From: Azotobacter paspali
GTDB lineage: Bacteria; Pseudomonadota; Gammaproteobacteria; Pseudomonadales; Pseudomonadaceae
Strand: one strand, 5' to 3'
DNA: 30,740 bases
NCBI RefSeq assembly: GCF_042434745.1
Contig: NZ_JBHLSS010000086.1
Below, piece after piece: positions 6,468 to 14,448 of the stretch. Under the pieces are notes generated by a model, which was not told where the DNA came from, ran no database searches, and worked only from the letters and a program-made list of their open reading frames with translations. A program made the translations under genes and the position numbers. Position 1 is the stretch's first letter. Each line of letters begins with the position of its first letter.

Positions 6468-8516
6468 TCAGACCTGGCCGAGCACCTTGAGCAGGAAGGC
6501 GTATTCCAGCGCCACGTCCCTGAGTCCCTGATAGCGTCCGCTCATGCCGCCGTGGCCGGCGCCGAACTCGGTCTTCAGTAGCAGCAGGTTGGCGTCGGTC
6601 TTGCTGGCGCGCAGCCTGGCCACCCACTTCGCCGCCTCCCAGTACTGCACCCGGCTGTCGTGGTAGCCGGCCACCGCGAGGATCGCCGGGTAGGCCTGGG
6701 CGCGCACGTTCTCGTAGGGGGCGTAGGCCGCGATCCGGGCATGAACCTCGGGATCGCGCGGATCACCCCACTCGTCGTACTCGGTGACGGTTAGCGGCAA
6801 CTCGGGGTTGTGCATGGTGTTCAACACATCGACGAAGGGCACTTCGGCGATCGCCGCGGCGAACAGCTCCGGACGCCGGTTGAGCACGGTGCCGATCAGC
6901 AGGCCGCCAGCGCTGCCGCCGCTGATCGCCAGCCGGTCGGCGCAGGTGAGGCCCTCGGCGATCAGGTGCTCGGCCACGGCGATGAAGTCGCCGAAGGTGT
7001 TTTCCTTGTGTTCCAGCTTGCCGGCGCGGTACCAGGCCTCGCCCAGTTCGCCACCGCCGCGCACATGGGCGATGGCGAAGATGAAGCCGCGCTCCAGGAG
7101 ACTCAGCCGGGCGTGGGAGAACCAGGGGTCGAGGCTCTCGCCATAGGCGCCGTAGCCGTAGAGATAGAGCGGAGCGGGGCGTTTTTGCCCGGCGCCTCGG
7201 AGGATATCGCGGCGGGCGACCAGGCTGAGCGGGATGCGCGTGCCGTCGGCCGCCTCGGCCCAGAGCCGCAGACTGAGGTAGTCGTCGGCGTCGAAGGGGC
7301 CTTCCACCGGGGTTTCCTTGAGCACTCGCTGGGCGCCGCTGGCCAGGTCCAATTGGCGGATCTGCGCTGGGCGGTTGAGCGCCTCGTAGCGCAGGCGGAT
7401 CACCGGGCTGTCGAATTCCAGGATGTCCTGCACGTCCAGGCTGTAGGCGGCGTCCGGCAGTTCGACGCGGTAGGGCGTGGCCCCGGCCGGGTGCACCTCG
7501 ACGATCGGCAGGCCCTGCTCGCGCAGGCTGAGGACGAAGCCCGCGGCGTTCAGGCTGAGGTCCTCGATCATCCGCGCCGCGTCGTGAGCGATCCGCAGCC
7601 GCCAGTGCTCGCGCCCCGGCGCACCCTCGGGGGCCTGGTAGACGGCGAATTCGATGCCGTCCTGGTTGCTGCGGATCAGCCAGCCCCAGTCGCCGTCGAT
7701 GCGCCCGTGGTCGGGGTAGTACTCGTGGCCCTCCTGGCGCGGCGCTAGGCAGACGAAGGCTTCCTGCGGGCGTTCGGCATCTAGCGCCCAGGCCTCGCAG
7801 GTGGTCTTGCTGCTGCTCAAGAGGAGCAACTGGCGCTCGGAGCTGGCGCGGTAGCAGTGGATGAAGAAGCGTCCGTCCGGTTCGTTGAACACCAGTTCGG
7901 CCTCGTCGTCGCCGAGCCGGTAGCGGTACAGCCTGTGCGGGCGCTGGGTGTCGTCCAGTTCGGCGAAGAACAGCGTCCGGCTGTCGTTGGCCCAGGTCAT
8001 GCTGCCGTCGCAGTCCTGGAAGGGCAATTCGTGCAGCACACCGCTGTCCAGCTCCTTGACGAACAGCCGGTAGATCTCGTCGCCGCTGCTATCCAGGCTG
8101 TAGGCAAGGCAACGGTGGTCGGGGCTGATCTCGAAGGCGCCGAGCGACAGGTAGCCACCGTCGGCCAGGGCGTTGGGATCGAGCAGCAGTTCCTCGCGGC
8201 TGGCGTCGGTCCGTAGCGAGCCGTCCGCCAGGCGCGGGCAGCGGTAGTGGCGCGGGTATTCGTCACCGGCCGTGGTGCGCTGGTAGTAGAGCCAGGGTCC
8301 CCAGGGTACCGGCAGGGACAGGTCGGTTTCGCGGATGCGGTTTTTGATCTCCTGGAACAGGCTCTCGCGCAGCGCGCCGACATCCGCGAGCTCGGCCTCC
8401 AGGTAAGCGTTCTCCGCCTCCAGATAGGCAAGCACCTGTGAATCGTCGCGCTGCTCCAGCCAGCGGTAGGGGTCGGCAGAATGGCTCTCGATTGAGGCGA
8501 TAGGGGGTTGCGGCAT
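6468..8516 (-). CDS. ptrB: oligopeptidase B (protease II, S9A prolyl oligopeptidase family)
   Basis: A 682-residue serine peptidase that cleaves after Arg or Lys in short peptides, in the cytoplasm. ATG 8516 is chosen because AGGAG stands five bases upstream. Residues about 1-400 form the N-terminal extension and seven-bladed propeller (DPYRWLEQRDD at the start, PRHYRCP, SPDHRCLAYSLDSSGDE). The C-terminal alpha/beta hydrolase domain has the full triad: Ser535 in GGSAGG, Asp620 in GYHDSRV and His655 in AGHGGMSGR. The region before it carries YGAYG (oxyanion side) and HVRGGGELG. Length agrees with E. coli protease II (686). Transcribed alone, divergent from the small membrane protein at 8621, with a 104-bp gap that must hold both promoters. 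Confidence 0.95.
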   Translation of the reverse strand: MPQPPIASIESHSADPYRWLEQRDDSQVLAYLEAENAYLEAELADVGALRESLFQEIKNRIRETDLSLPVPWGPWLYYQRTTAGDEYPRHYRCPRLADGSLRTDASREELLLDPNALADGGYLSLGAFEISPDHRCLAYSLDSSGDEIYRLFVKELDSGVLHELPFQDCDGSMTWANDSRTLFFAELDDTQRPHRLYRYRLGDDEAELVFNEPDGRFFIHCYRASSERQLLLLSSSKTTCEAWALDAERPQEAFVCLAPRQEGHEYYPDHGRIDGDWGWLIRSNQDGIEFAVYQAPEGAPGREHWRLRIAHDAARMIEDLSLNAAGFVLSLREQGLPIVEVHPAGATPYRVELPDAAYSLDVQDILEFDSPVIRLRYEALNRPAQIRQLDLASGAQRVLKETPVEGPFDADDYLSLRLWAEAADGTRIPLSLVARRDILRGAGQKRPAPLYLYGYGAYGESLDPWFSHARLSLLERGFIFAIAHVRGGGELGEAWYRAGKLEHKENTFGDFIAVAEHLIAEGLTCADRLAISGGSAGGLLIGTVLNRRPELFAAAIAEVPFVDVLNTMHNPELPLTVTEYDEWGDPRDPEVHARIAAYAPYENVRAQAYPAILAVAGYHDSRVQYWEAAKWVARLRASKTDANLLLLKTEFGAGHGGMSGRYQGLRDVALEYAFLLKVLGQV

Positions 8517-8620
8517 GGTAGCTCCTGGCGGCTGGCAGCCGACGGCGCGACTTCCGGCAGTGGCGTCGCGGCGGGGAAATGTCGTTATGATAAGCACCCT
8601 TCCGCCAGTCTCACACCGCC

Positions 8621-9067
8621 ATGATCGACAACGACTATTTGCTTGCCTGGATTGTCTACGGCATCGCCGCGCTGGGTTGCCTGCTGGTCTGGTTCCGCCT
8701 GACCCGCTGGATGTGGCGCGGGCTGTACGAGCCTTTGCGAGTGCTCATGGCGGTGCTGCTGCTGGCTCCGACCATCGTCGATCCGGGCGAGGGGCTATTC
8801 GCGCCGGCCATCGCTGTCACCGTCCTCGACCTGCTGTTCGGCGTCGACAGCACCGCCTGGCGCGCGGTGGCTGATCTGGCGCTGTACGGGATGGTCGGTA
8901 TGGCCTTGTATCTGTCGCTGATCGGAGGGCGCTGGCTGTTGCTGCGCCGGCGGGGCGTGCTCGACGCCGCGCCGACGGGCGCTGGCGAGGAGCCGGCGGT
9001 GCGCGCGCCGGTGAGGCGTGGCGAAGCCGGCGGGACGCAAGGCCTGCGCGCCGGCCGGCGTTTCTGA
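8621..9067 (+). CDS. hypothetical membrane protein
   Basis: A 148-residue protein starting MIDNDYLLAWIVYGIAALGC. Four hydrophobic segments are visible (about 8-26, 41-53, 58-72 and 84-107), including APTIVDPGEGLFAPAIAV between the second and third, followed by a basic, low-complexity tail (RRGEAGGTQGLRAGRRF). I do not recognise a characterised family; related membrane proteins sit next to ptrB in other pseudomonads. The ribosome site before ATG 8621 is weak. It ends 34 bp before the amidotransferase gene on the same strand and may be co-transcribed with it. Confidence 0.7.
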   Translation: MIDNDYLLAWIVYGIAALGCLLVWFRLTRWMWRGLYEPLRVLMAVLLLAPTIVDPGEGLFAPAIAVTVLDLLFGVDSTAWRAVADLALYGMVGMALYLSLIGGRWLLLRRRGVLDAAPTGAGEEPAVRAPVRRGEAGGTQGLRAGRRF

Positions 9068-9101
9068 AACCGGTCCGAGTCGTCTGCGAGGAACCCCCGC
9101 G

Positions 9102-9875
9102 ATGTGCGAACTGCTCGGCATGAGCGCCAACGTTCCGACCGATATCGTCTTCAGCTTCACTGGCCTGATGCAGCGCGGCGGGCGCACCGGACCGCACCGC
9201 GACGGCTGGGGCATCGTCTTCTACGAGGGGCGTGGCGTGCGGCTGTTCCAGGATCCGGCGGCGAGCGCCGATTCCGAAGTGGCCCGGCTGGTGCAGCGCT
9301 ATCCGATCAAGAGCGAACTGGTCATCGGCCACATCCGCCAGGCCAACGTCGGGCGCATCTGCCTAGCCAATACCCATCCCTTCGTGCGCGAACTCTGGGG
9401 CCACAACTGGTGCTTCGCCCATAACGGCCAACTGGCGGATTTCCAGCCGCCGATGGGGTTTTACCGGCCGGTGGGCGACACCGACAGCGAGCGGGCTTTC
9501 TGCGACCTGCTCAACCGGGTGCGGCAGGCCTTTCCCGAACCGGTGGCGGAGCGGGAGCTGTTGCCGGTCCTGGTGAAAGCCTGCGACGAGTACCGTGCCA
9601 AGGGCGTGTTCAACTGCCTGCTGGGCAACGGCGACTGGCTGTTCAGCTTCTGCAGCACCAAGCTGGCGGAGATCACCCGCCGTTCGCCCTTCGGCCCGGC
9701 GCGGCTGAAGGACGCCGACCTGACCGTGGACTTCCAGGCCGAGACGACGCCGGACGACGTGGTGACGGTACTGGCCACCGAGCCCTTGACCGCCAACGAA
9801 ACCTGGATCGCCCACCAGCCGGGCGAGTGGACGCTGTGGCGGATGGGCGAGTGCATCGCCCGCGGCAGGGTTTAG
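9102..9875 (+). CDS. class II glutamine amidotransferase (YafJ-like)
   Basis: A 257-residue Ntn-type glutamine amidotransferase domain protein. After removal of Met, Cys2 (MCELLGMSANVP) is the catalytic nucleophile, which fixes ATG 9102 as the start; AGGAA lies upstream. Further family motifs are GPHRDGWGIVFY near 28-39, HIRQANVG near 75-82, NTHPFVRELWGHNWCFAHNG near 88-107 (glutamine-binding NG) and GDTDSER near 125. There is no synthetase domain, so the acceptor substrate is unknown, as for E. coli YafJ. The stop codon TAG ends at 9875 and its final G is the first base of the terminal repeat of the MITE-like element, so the extreme 3' end of the gene may have been shaped by that insertion. 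Confidence 0.87.
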   Translation: MCELLGMSANVPTDIVFSFTGLMQRGGRTGPHRDGWGIVFYEGRGVRLFQDPAASADSEVARLVQRYPIKSELVIGHIRQANVGRICLANTHPFVRELWGHNWCFAHNGQLADFQPPMGFYRPVGDTDSERAFCDLLNRVRQAFPEPVAERELLPVLVKACDEYRAKGVFNCLLGNGDWLFSFCSTKLAEITRRSPFGPARLKDADLTVDFQAETTPDDVVTVLATEPLTANETWIAHQPGEWTLWRMGECIARGRV

Positions 9876-10166
9876 GGCGTGTCATCAGTTGTTTCCCCGG
9901 TTGCGTTGCTGTCGGAAATGGGGCCAGGTCGGGCCGCGTTCGGCAAGGCGCAGCCTTTGGCAATGGTCATTCCCTTGCCAAGGCTGCAACGCCGCATGGC
10001 CCCATTTCCGGCGCAACCTAGGCGGCCCCACCCGTAGGGACGGGCCTGTTTTGGCACAGTGCGGCGTTGCTCATCGTTCGTTTGGAATGACCAAACTTCT
10101 CTCCTCGCGCCTTGCCCTGTGTCAGAACAGGCTCGTCGCAACGCGGAAAAAATTGATGACACGCCC
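9875..10166. mobile_element. MITE-like non-autonomous element with 22-bp terminal inverted repeats
   Basis: The left end GGGCGTGTCATCA (9875-9887) is the exact reverse complement of the right end TGATGACACGCCC (10154-10166). The match extends inward to 20 of 22 positions (9875-9896 against 10145-10166, mismatches at positions 14 and 17). The 292-bp interior has no plausible gene but contains a long nested hairpin (9899-10018): GGTTGCG and GGAAATGGGGCCA pair with complements at 10012-10018 and 9997-10009, and GCAGCCTTTGGCAA (9950-9963) pairs with 9975-9987. No clear target duplication is seen (TTTA on the left, AAAG on the right). It fills the gap between two convergent genes, and may act as a bidirectional terminator. 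A parent insertion sequence was not identified. Confidence 0.75.
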
Positions 10167-10172
10167 AAAGCA

Positions 10173-11351
10173 TCATTTGGCCAGATAGCGCATGCCTTCT
10201 TCCAGCCCGCTCAGGGTCAGGGGATACATGCGCTGCCCGACCAGGTCGCGGACGATCCGTATCGAGCTGCCGTGGTCCCAGGCATGTTCGGGGGACGGGT
10301 TGATCCAGATGAGCTTGCGGTAGGTCTGCGTGAAACGCTGCATCCAAGCCAGGCCAGGCTCCTCGTTCCAATGCTCGACGCTGCCGCCGGGCTGGAGGAT
10401 CTCGTAGGGGGACATGGAGGCGTCGCCGACGAACACCACCTTGTAGTCCGGGCCGTACTTGTGCAGCAGATCGTGGGTCGCGATGCGCTCGGAGTGGCGC
10501 CGGCGGTTGTCCTTCCACAGGCTTTCGTAGATGAAGTTGTGGAAGTAGTAGTGCTCCAGGTGCTTGAACTCGCTGCGGCAGGCGGCGAACAGTTCCTCGC
10601 AGACTTTCACGTGGGCATCCATCGAGCCGCCGATGTCCAGCAGCAGGAGCAGCTTCACGCTGTTGTGCCGTTCCGGGCGCAACTGGATGTTGAGCAAACC
10701 GGCGTCGCGCGCGGTGTGGGCGATGGTGGCGTCGAGGTCGAGTTCCTCGGCGGCACCTTGGCGGGCGAAGCTGCGCAGGCGGCGCAGCGCCATCTTCAGG
10801 TTGCGCGTGCCGAGTTCGACCTGGTCGTCGAGGTTGCGGTATTCGCGTTGTTCCCAGACCTTGACCGCCTTGCCCCGGCGCTCGCCGGCCTCGCCGATGC
10901 GGATGCCCTCGGGGTTATAGCCGCCCGAGCCGAAGGGGCTGGTGCCGCCAGTGCCGATCCATTTGTTGCCGCCGGCGTGCCGTTCCTGCTGTTCCGCCAG
11001 TCGCTTTCTGAAGGTTTCCAGCAGCTTCTCGAGGCCGCCCAGGGACTGGATCTGCGCCTTTTCCTCGTCGCTCAGTTGGCGCTCGAATTCCTTGCGCAGC
11101 CACTGCTCGGGGATCAGCGCCTCGAGCAGGTCGTCGAGGTTTTCCAAGCCCCGGAAGTAGGCGGCGAAGGCCCGGTCGAACTTGTCGAAGTACCGTTCGT
11201 CCTTGACCAGAATGGTACGGGCGAGGAGATAGAAGGCGTCCATATCGGCGAACACCAGCCGCCGTTCGAGCGCCTCGATCAGCTCGAGCAGTTCGCGCAG
11301 CGAGACCGGTATCCTGGCCGCGCGCATTTCGTTGAACAGGTTGAGCAGCAT
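10173..11351 (-). CDS. VWA-domain protein, partner of the MoxR ATPase
   Basis: A 392-residue protein with a C-terminal von Willebrand A domain. The MIDAS motif is intact: DIGGSM with Asp239, Gly241 and Ser243, then conserved GDASMSPYEI later in the domain. The N-terminal part (about 1-125) is helical and charged, followed by a glycine-rich linker (WIGTGGTSPFGSGGYNPEG). It has no signal peptide. Proteins of this CoxE-like group pair with MoxR AAA+ ATPases, proposed to act as chaperone/metal-insertion machines; the client here is unknown. It lies 63 bp downstream of the moxR-like gene on the same strand. Its stop (10173-10175) is only six bases from the right end of the MITE-like element. Confidence 0.88.
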   Translation of the reverse strand: MLLNLFNEMRAARIPVSLRELLELIEALERRLVFADMDAFYLLARTILVKDERYFDKFDRAFAAYFRGLENLDDLLEALIPEQWLRKEFERQLSDEEKAQIQSLGGLEKLLETFRKRLAEQQERHAGGNKWIGTGGTSPFGSGGYNPEGIRIGEAGERRGKAVKVWEQREYRNLDDQVELGTRNLKMALRRLRSFARQGAAEELDLDATIAHTARDAGLLNIQLRPERHNSVKLLLLLDIGGSMDAHVKVCEELFAACRSEFKHLEHYYFHNFIYESLWKDNRRRHSERIATHDLLHKYGPDYKVVFVGDASMSPYEILQPGGSVEHWNEEPGLAWMQRFTQTYRKLIWINPSPEHAWDHGSSIRIVRDLVGQRMYPLTLSGLEEGMRYLAK

Positions 11352-11414
11352 GGCGGCAGCCTCGCTATCTGTCTATCGAGCCGTCGGATCGTTTGCTCGC
11401 GGATGGCGTGACGC

Positions 11415-12260
11415 TCAGCGGGTCCCGCGGCGTGCCATGAATGCCAGGCGCTCCAGTAGTTGCGTGTCCTGCTCGTTCTTCACCAGGGCGCCGGCCAGCG
11501 GCGGGATGGCCTTGGCCGGGTCGCGCTCGCGCAGCGCGACCAGGTCGATGTCGTCGGCCAGCAACAGCTTCAGCCAGTCGACCAGCTCGGAGGTGGAGGG
11601 TTTTTTCTTCAGTCCGGGAATCTGCCGCACGTCGAAGAACACGTCCAGCGCCTCGGCCACCAGTTCGCCCTTGATGCCGGGAAAGTGCACGTCGACGATC
11701 TGCTGCAGCGTCTCGCGGTCGGGGAAGGCGATGTAGTGGAAGAAGCAGCGGCGTAGGAAGGCGTCGGGCAGTTCCTTCTCGTTGTTCGAGGTAATGACCA
11801 CGATCGGTCGCTGGCGGGCCCTGACCGTTTCGCCGGTTTCGTAGACGAAGAACTCCATGCGGTCGAGTTCCTGCAGCAGGTCGTTGGGGAACTCGATGTC
11901 GGCCTTGTCGATCTCGTCGATCAGCAGGACCACCCGCTCCTCGGCTTCGAAGGCTTCCCACAGCTTGCCCTTGCGCAGGTAGTTGCGCACGTCGTGGACC
12001 TTGTCCACGCCCAGTTGCGAATCGCGCAGGCGGCTCACCGCATCGTACTCGTAGAGGCCCTGCTGGGCCTTGGTGGTGGATTTGATGTGCCAGGCGATCA
12101 GCCGGGTGCCGAGCGATTGAGCCAGTTGCTCGGCTAGCAAAGTCTTGCCGGTGCCAGGCTCGCCTTTGACTAGCAGGGGACGTTGCAGGGTGATGGCAGC
12201 GTTGACGGCGAGCCTAAGACTGTCGCTGGCCACGTAGGTGGAAGTGCCCTGGAACTTCAT
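11415..12260 (-). CDS. MoxR-family AAA+ ATPase
   Basis: A 281-residue single-domain AAA+ ATPase. ATG 12260 is chosen: GAGGA precedes it and the protein starts at a typical point (MKFQGTSTYVASDSLRLAVN); longer in-frame extensions cross the promoter region. Walker A is GEPGTGKT (33-40), Walker B VVLLIDEIDKAD (110-121), sensor 1 ITSNNEKELPDAFLRRC, and the arginine-finger region follows. MoxR ATPases work with VWA proteins in protein maturation or stress responses; the VWA partner is the next gene downstream. It is divergent from cysK over 169 bp. Confidence 0.9.
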   Translation of the reverse strand: MKFQGTSTYVASDSLRLAVNAAITLQRPLLVKGEPGTGKTLLAEQLAQSLGTRLIAWHIKSTTKAQQGLYEYDAVSRLRDSQLGVDKVHDVRNYLRKGKLWEAFEAEERVVLLIDEIDKADIEFPNDLLQELDRMEFFVYETGETVRARQRPIVVITSNNEKELPDAFLRRCFFHYIAFPDRETLQQIVDVHFPGIKGELVAEALDVFFDVRQIPGLKKKPSTSELVDWLKLLLADDIDLVALRERDPAKAIPPLAGALVKNEQDTQLLERLAFMARRGTR

Positions 12261-12296
12261 CGTGAATCCTCGCATGGAATGGTGCCGGTGCGCGTC

Positions 12297-12315
12297 GGTC
12301 CGTGGTGATCGGACC
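12297..12315. promoter_or_regulatory. inverted repeat in the moxR/cysK divergent promoter region
   Basis: GGTCCG and CGGACC form a perfect 6-bp inverted repeat with a 7-base spacer, flanked by a further GTCGG/CCGAC pair. It lies 37 bp upstream of the moxR-like ATG. A TATAAC hexamer at 12326-12331 could be a -10 for cysK. It might be an operator or a leader hairpin; nothing identifies a binding protein. Confidence 0.3.
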
Positions 12316-12429
12316 AGGAGCCGACTATAACCAAGTGTGAGCGTCGCTGCAGGCGTGATGGGGTCTGGACGACGCCAGCACGGCGACTTAGGCTTGCCCA
12401 TCTTTCTGGCATTCAACAGGGAAAGCGCC

Positions 12430-13407
12430 ATGAGCCGCATCTATGCCGACAACGCACAGTCCATCGGCAATACGCCGCTGGTTAAGATCAACCGCCTGGC
12501 CCCGCGGGGCGTGACCATCCTGGCCAAGATCGAGGGGCGCAACCCGGCCTATTCGGTCAAGTGCCGGATCGGCGCCAACCTGGTCTGGGACGCCGAGACC
12601 AGTGGACGTCTGAAGCCCGGCATGACCCTGGTCGAGCCGACTTCGGGCAATACTGGCATCGGCCTGGCCTTCGTCGCTGCGGCGCGCGGCTACAAGCTGA
12701 TCCTCACCATGCCGGCATCGATGAGCCTGGAGCGGCGCAAGGTGCTCAAGGCGCTAGGTGCCGATCTGGTGCTCACCGAGGCGGCCAAGGGCATGAAGGG
12801 CGCCATCGAGAAGGCGACCGAGATCGCCGCCTCCGATCCCAGGCTGTACTTCATGCCGCAGCAGTTCGACAACCCAGCCAACCCGGAGATCCACGAGAAG
12901 ACCACCGGCCCGGAGATCTGGAACGACACCGACGGCGCCGTGGACGTGCTGGTCGCCGGAGTCGGTACCGGTGGCACTATCACCGGGGTGTCTCGCTACA
13001 TCAAGCAGACCTGTGGCAAACCGCTGCTCTCGGTGGCCGTCGAGCCGGCCGGCTCGCCGGTGATCAGCCAGACCCTGGCCGGCGAGGAAGTCAAGCCGGC
13101 GCCGCACAAGATCCAAGGCATTGGCGCCGGTTTCGTGCCGAAGAACCTGGACCTGACCTTGGTCGACCGGGTCGAGCGGGTCACCGACGACGAGGCCAAG
13201 GACATGGCCTTGCGCCTGATGCGCGAGGAGGGCATCCTCTGTGGGATCTCCTGCGGTGCGGCCATGGCTGCCGCCGTGCGGCTGGCCGAGCACGAGCCCG
13301 CGCTGCAGGGCAAGACCTTTGTGGTGATCCTACCCGACTCGGGCGAGCGTTACCTGTCGAGCATGTTGTTCGAGGGGCTGTTCAGCGAGCAGGAACTGAC
13401 CCAGTAA
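12430..13407 (+). CDS. cysK: cysteine synthase A (O-acetylserine sulfhydrylase)
   Basis: A 325-residue fold-type II PLP enzyme making cysteine from O-acetylserine and sulfide. ATG 12430 follows AGGGAAA. The PLP lysine is Lys44 in NPAYSVKCRIG; the substrate loop is EPTSGNTGIGLAF; the phosphate-binding loop is GVGTGGTITG; and GIGAGFVPKNLDL plus the C-terminal PDSGERYLSS are diagnostic of CysK. CysM-type enzymes are shorter and differ in these loops, so CysK is preferred. It ends normally for the family. Transcribed alone, divergent from the moxR-VWA pair. Confidence 0.92.
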   Translation: MSRIYADNAQSIGNTPLVKINRLAPRGVTILAKIEGRNPAYSVKCRIGANLVWDAETSGRLKPGMTLVEPTSGNTGIGLAFVAAARGYKLILTMPASMSLERRKVLKALGADLVLTEAAKGMKGAIEKATEIAASDPRLYFMPQQFDNPANPEIHEKTTGPEIWNDTDGAVDVLVAGVGTGGTITGVSRYIKQTCGKPLLSVAVEPAGSPVISQTLAGEEVKPAPHKIQGIGAGFVPKNLDLTLVDRVERVTDDEAKDMALRLMREEGILCGISCGAAMAAAVRLAEHEPALQGKTFVVILPDSGERYLSSMLFEGLFSEQELTQ

Positions 13408-13526
13408 GGTGCGGCGGGCGCTGCTTTCGTCGTATATCCCGGCGAAGCGGCGCGGTTCTGCCGGTGTCTTTTTGATACGAGTCAGACCGTAAGGACGAAA
13501 CAGCGGCTATTCTGGAGACAAGGATG

Positions 13527-13543
13527 GCATGGGTTGCCCATGC
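13527..13543 (+). other. perfect 7-bp hairpin in the leader of the small gene
   Basis: GCATGGG-TTG-CCCATGC is a perfect inverted repeat with a three-base loop, 47 bases before the 45-codon gene and 120 bases after the cysK stop. No T-run follows, so it does not look like a terminator. It may stabilise or regulate the leader. Confidence 0.4.
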
Positions 13544-13589
13544 AACGGCTGTCCGAAAGCCCCACTTGGTTGTAACCGGAGGACTGGTC

Positions 13590-13727
13590 ATGAACGCTTG
13601 GCTCAATCGTTTGCTCACCGATCTTGCTACCTTGTTCGGTCTGGATGCCGCCGGGCGCATGCAGCCCATTCCCCTGGAAAGCGACGAACGTCGTCGTCTG
13701 GCCGAGGAGCGGGCACGCCGCCGCTGA
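13590..13727 (+). CDS. small conserved-looking protein of 45 residues
   Basis: A short frame begins at ATG 13590, preceded by a strong GGAGG nine bases upstream, and encodes MNAWLNRLLTDLATLFGLDA followed by a basic tail (SDERRRLAEERARRR). The first half could form an amphipathic helix; the second half is strongly positive. I do not recognise a characterised family. The good ribosome site and balanced N-terminal composition support translation. The leader upstream has a perfect hairpin at 13527-13543. It is followed after 79 bp by the DTW-domain gene on the same strand. Confidence 0.6.
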   Translation: MNAWLNRLLTDLATLFGLDAAGRMQPIPLESDERRRLAEERARRR

Positions 13728-13806
13728 TCGCTGATTTGACAGGGCGCCCTGTTTCGTTTTTCCGTCCCGTCCGGGTTGTGGCAGACTTCTCCGCCGAGGA
13801 GAGTCC

Positions 13807-14448
13807 ATGTCGCGTTCCCGCTGTCCCCGTTGTACGCGCCCGCTGGGCCATTGTCTGTGCGCGCTCGTCCCCCGCCTGTCCAGCCGCACTCGGGTGCTGA
13901 TCCTGCAGCATCCGGGCGAGGCTTCCCATGCTCTGAACACCGCCCGTCTAGCTGCCTTGGCCCTGGACAATGGCGAGTTGCGGGTCGGCGAAACCTTCCC
14001 CGAACTGGAGGCGGAGCTGGCGCATGCTTCCCGGCGCAGTTGCCTGCTGTTTCCCGGTACGGGAGCCATGCCGCTGGCCGAACTGGCGCGCGACGGGGCG
14101 CCCCTGCAACTGGTCGTGCCGGACGGCACTTGGCGCAAGGCCCGCCGGCTGCTTCATCTCAATCCGCAATTGGCGGCTATGCCGCGGGTCGCCCTGCCGG
14201 AGGGCCTGTCGTCGCGCTACCGGTTGCGCAAGGCGCCGATGGTGGGAGCATTGTCGACCATCGAAGCGATCGTCTGCGCCCTGAACCTTCTCGAGGGGGC
14301 CGGGCGCTTCGATGCCATGCTGCGGCCTTTCGAGGCGCTGATCGAGGGACAGATAGCGGCCATGGGAGAGACGGTCTATCGACGCAATCATGAGGGCGAT
14401 CCGGCGGCCCCGATCAGTCCTTCCGCACCGGCCGGGTCTTCTGCCTGA
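13807..14448 (+). CDS. tapT: DTW-domain tRNA-uridine aminocarboxypropyltransferase (TapT/YfiP-like)
   Basis: A 213-residue DTW-domain protein. Bacterial members (E. coli TapT/YfiP) add the 3-amino-3-carboxypropyl group from S-adenosylmethionine to uridine 47 of tRNA. Start ATG 13807 follows GAGGAGAG. The N-terminal metal-binding cysteines are CPRC (6-9) and CLC (16-18); the early strand RVLILQHPGEASHALNTARL and the signature VPDGTWRKAR, with the D-x-T-W core, are present; YRLRKAP and the C-terminal helices follow. The C-terminus is extended by a low-complexity tail that overlaps the convergent DUF454 gene by 35 bp. Confidence 0.85.
   Translation: MSRSRCPRCTRPLGHCLCALVPRLSSRTRVLILQHPGEASHALNTARLAALALDNGELRVGETFPELEAELAHASRRSCLLFPGTGAMPLAELARDGAPLQLVVPDGTWRKARRLLHLNPQLAAMPRVALPEGLSSRYRLRKAPMVGALSTIEAIVCALNLLEGAGRFDAMLRPFEALIEGQIAAMGETVYRRNHEGDPAAPISPSAPAGSSA

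Noticed and set aside
6810..7748. 312-codon plus-strand frame inside ptrB
   Set aside because: Shadow of oligopeptidase B, which has its full catalytic triad on the minus strand.
10050..10070. Possible sigma-54 promoter (TGGCAC...TTGCT) inside the MITE-like element
   Set aside because: The GG-to-GC spacing is 16 instead of the required 12.
10059..11411. 450-codon plus-strand frame antisense to the VWA gene, starting in the MITE-like element
   Set aside because: Shadow of the VWA gene; composition is VQALH-rich without domain motifs, while the other strand has an intact MIDAS protein.
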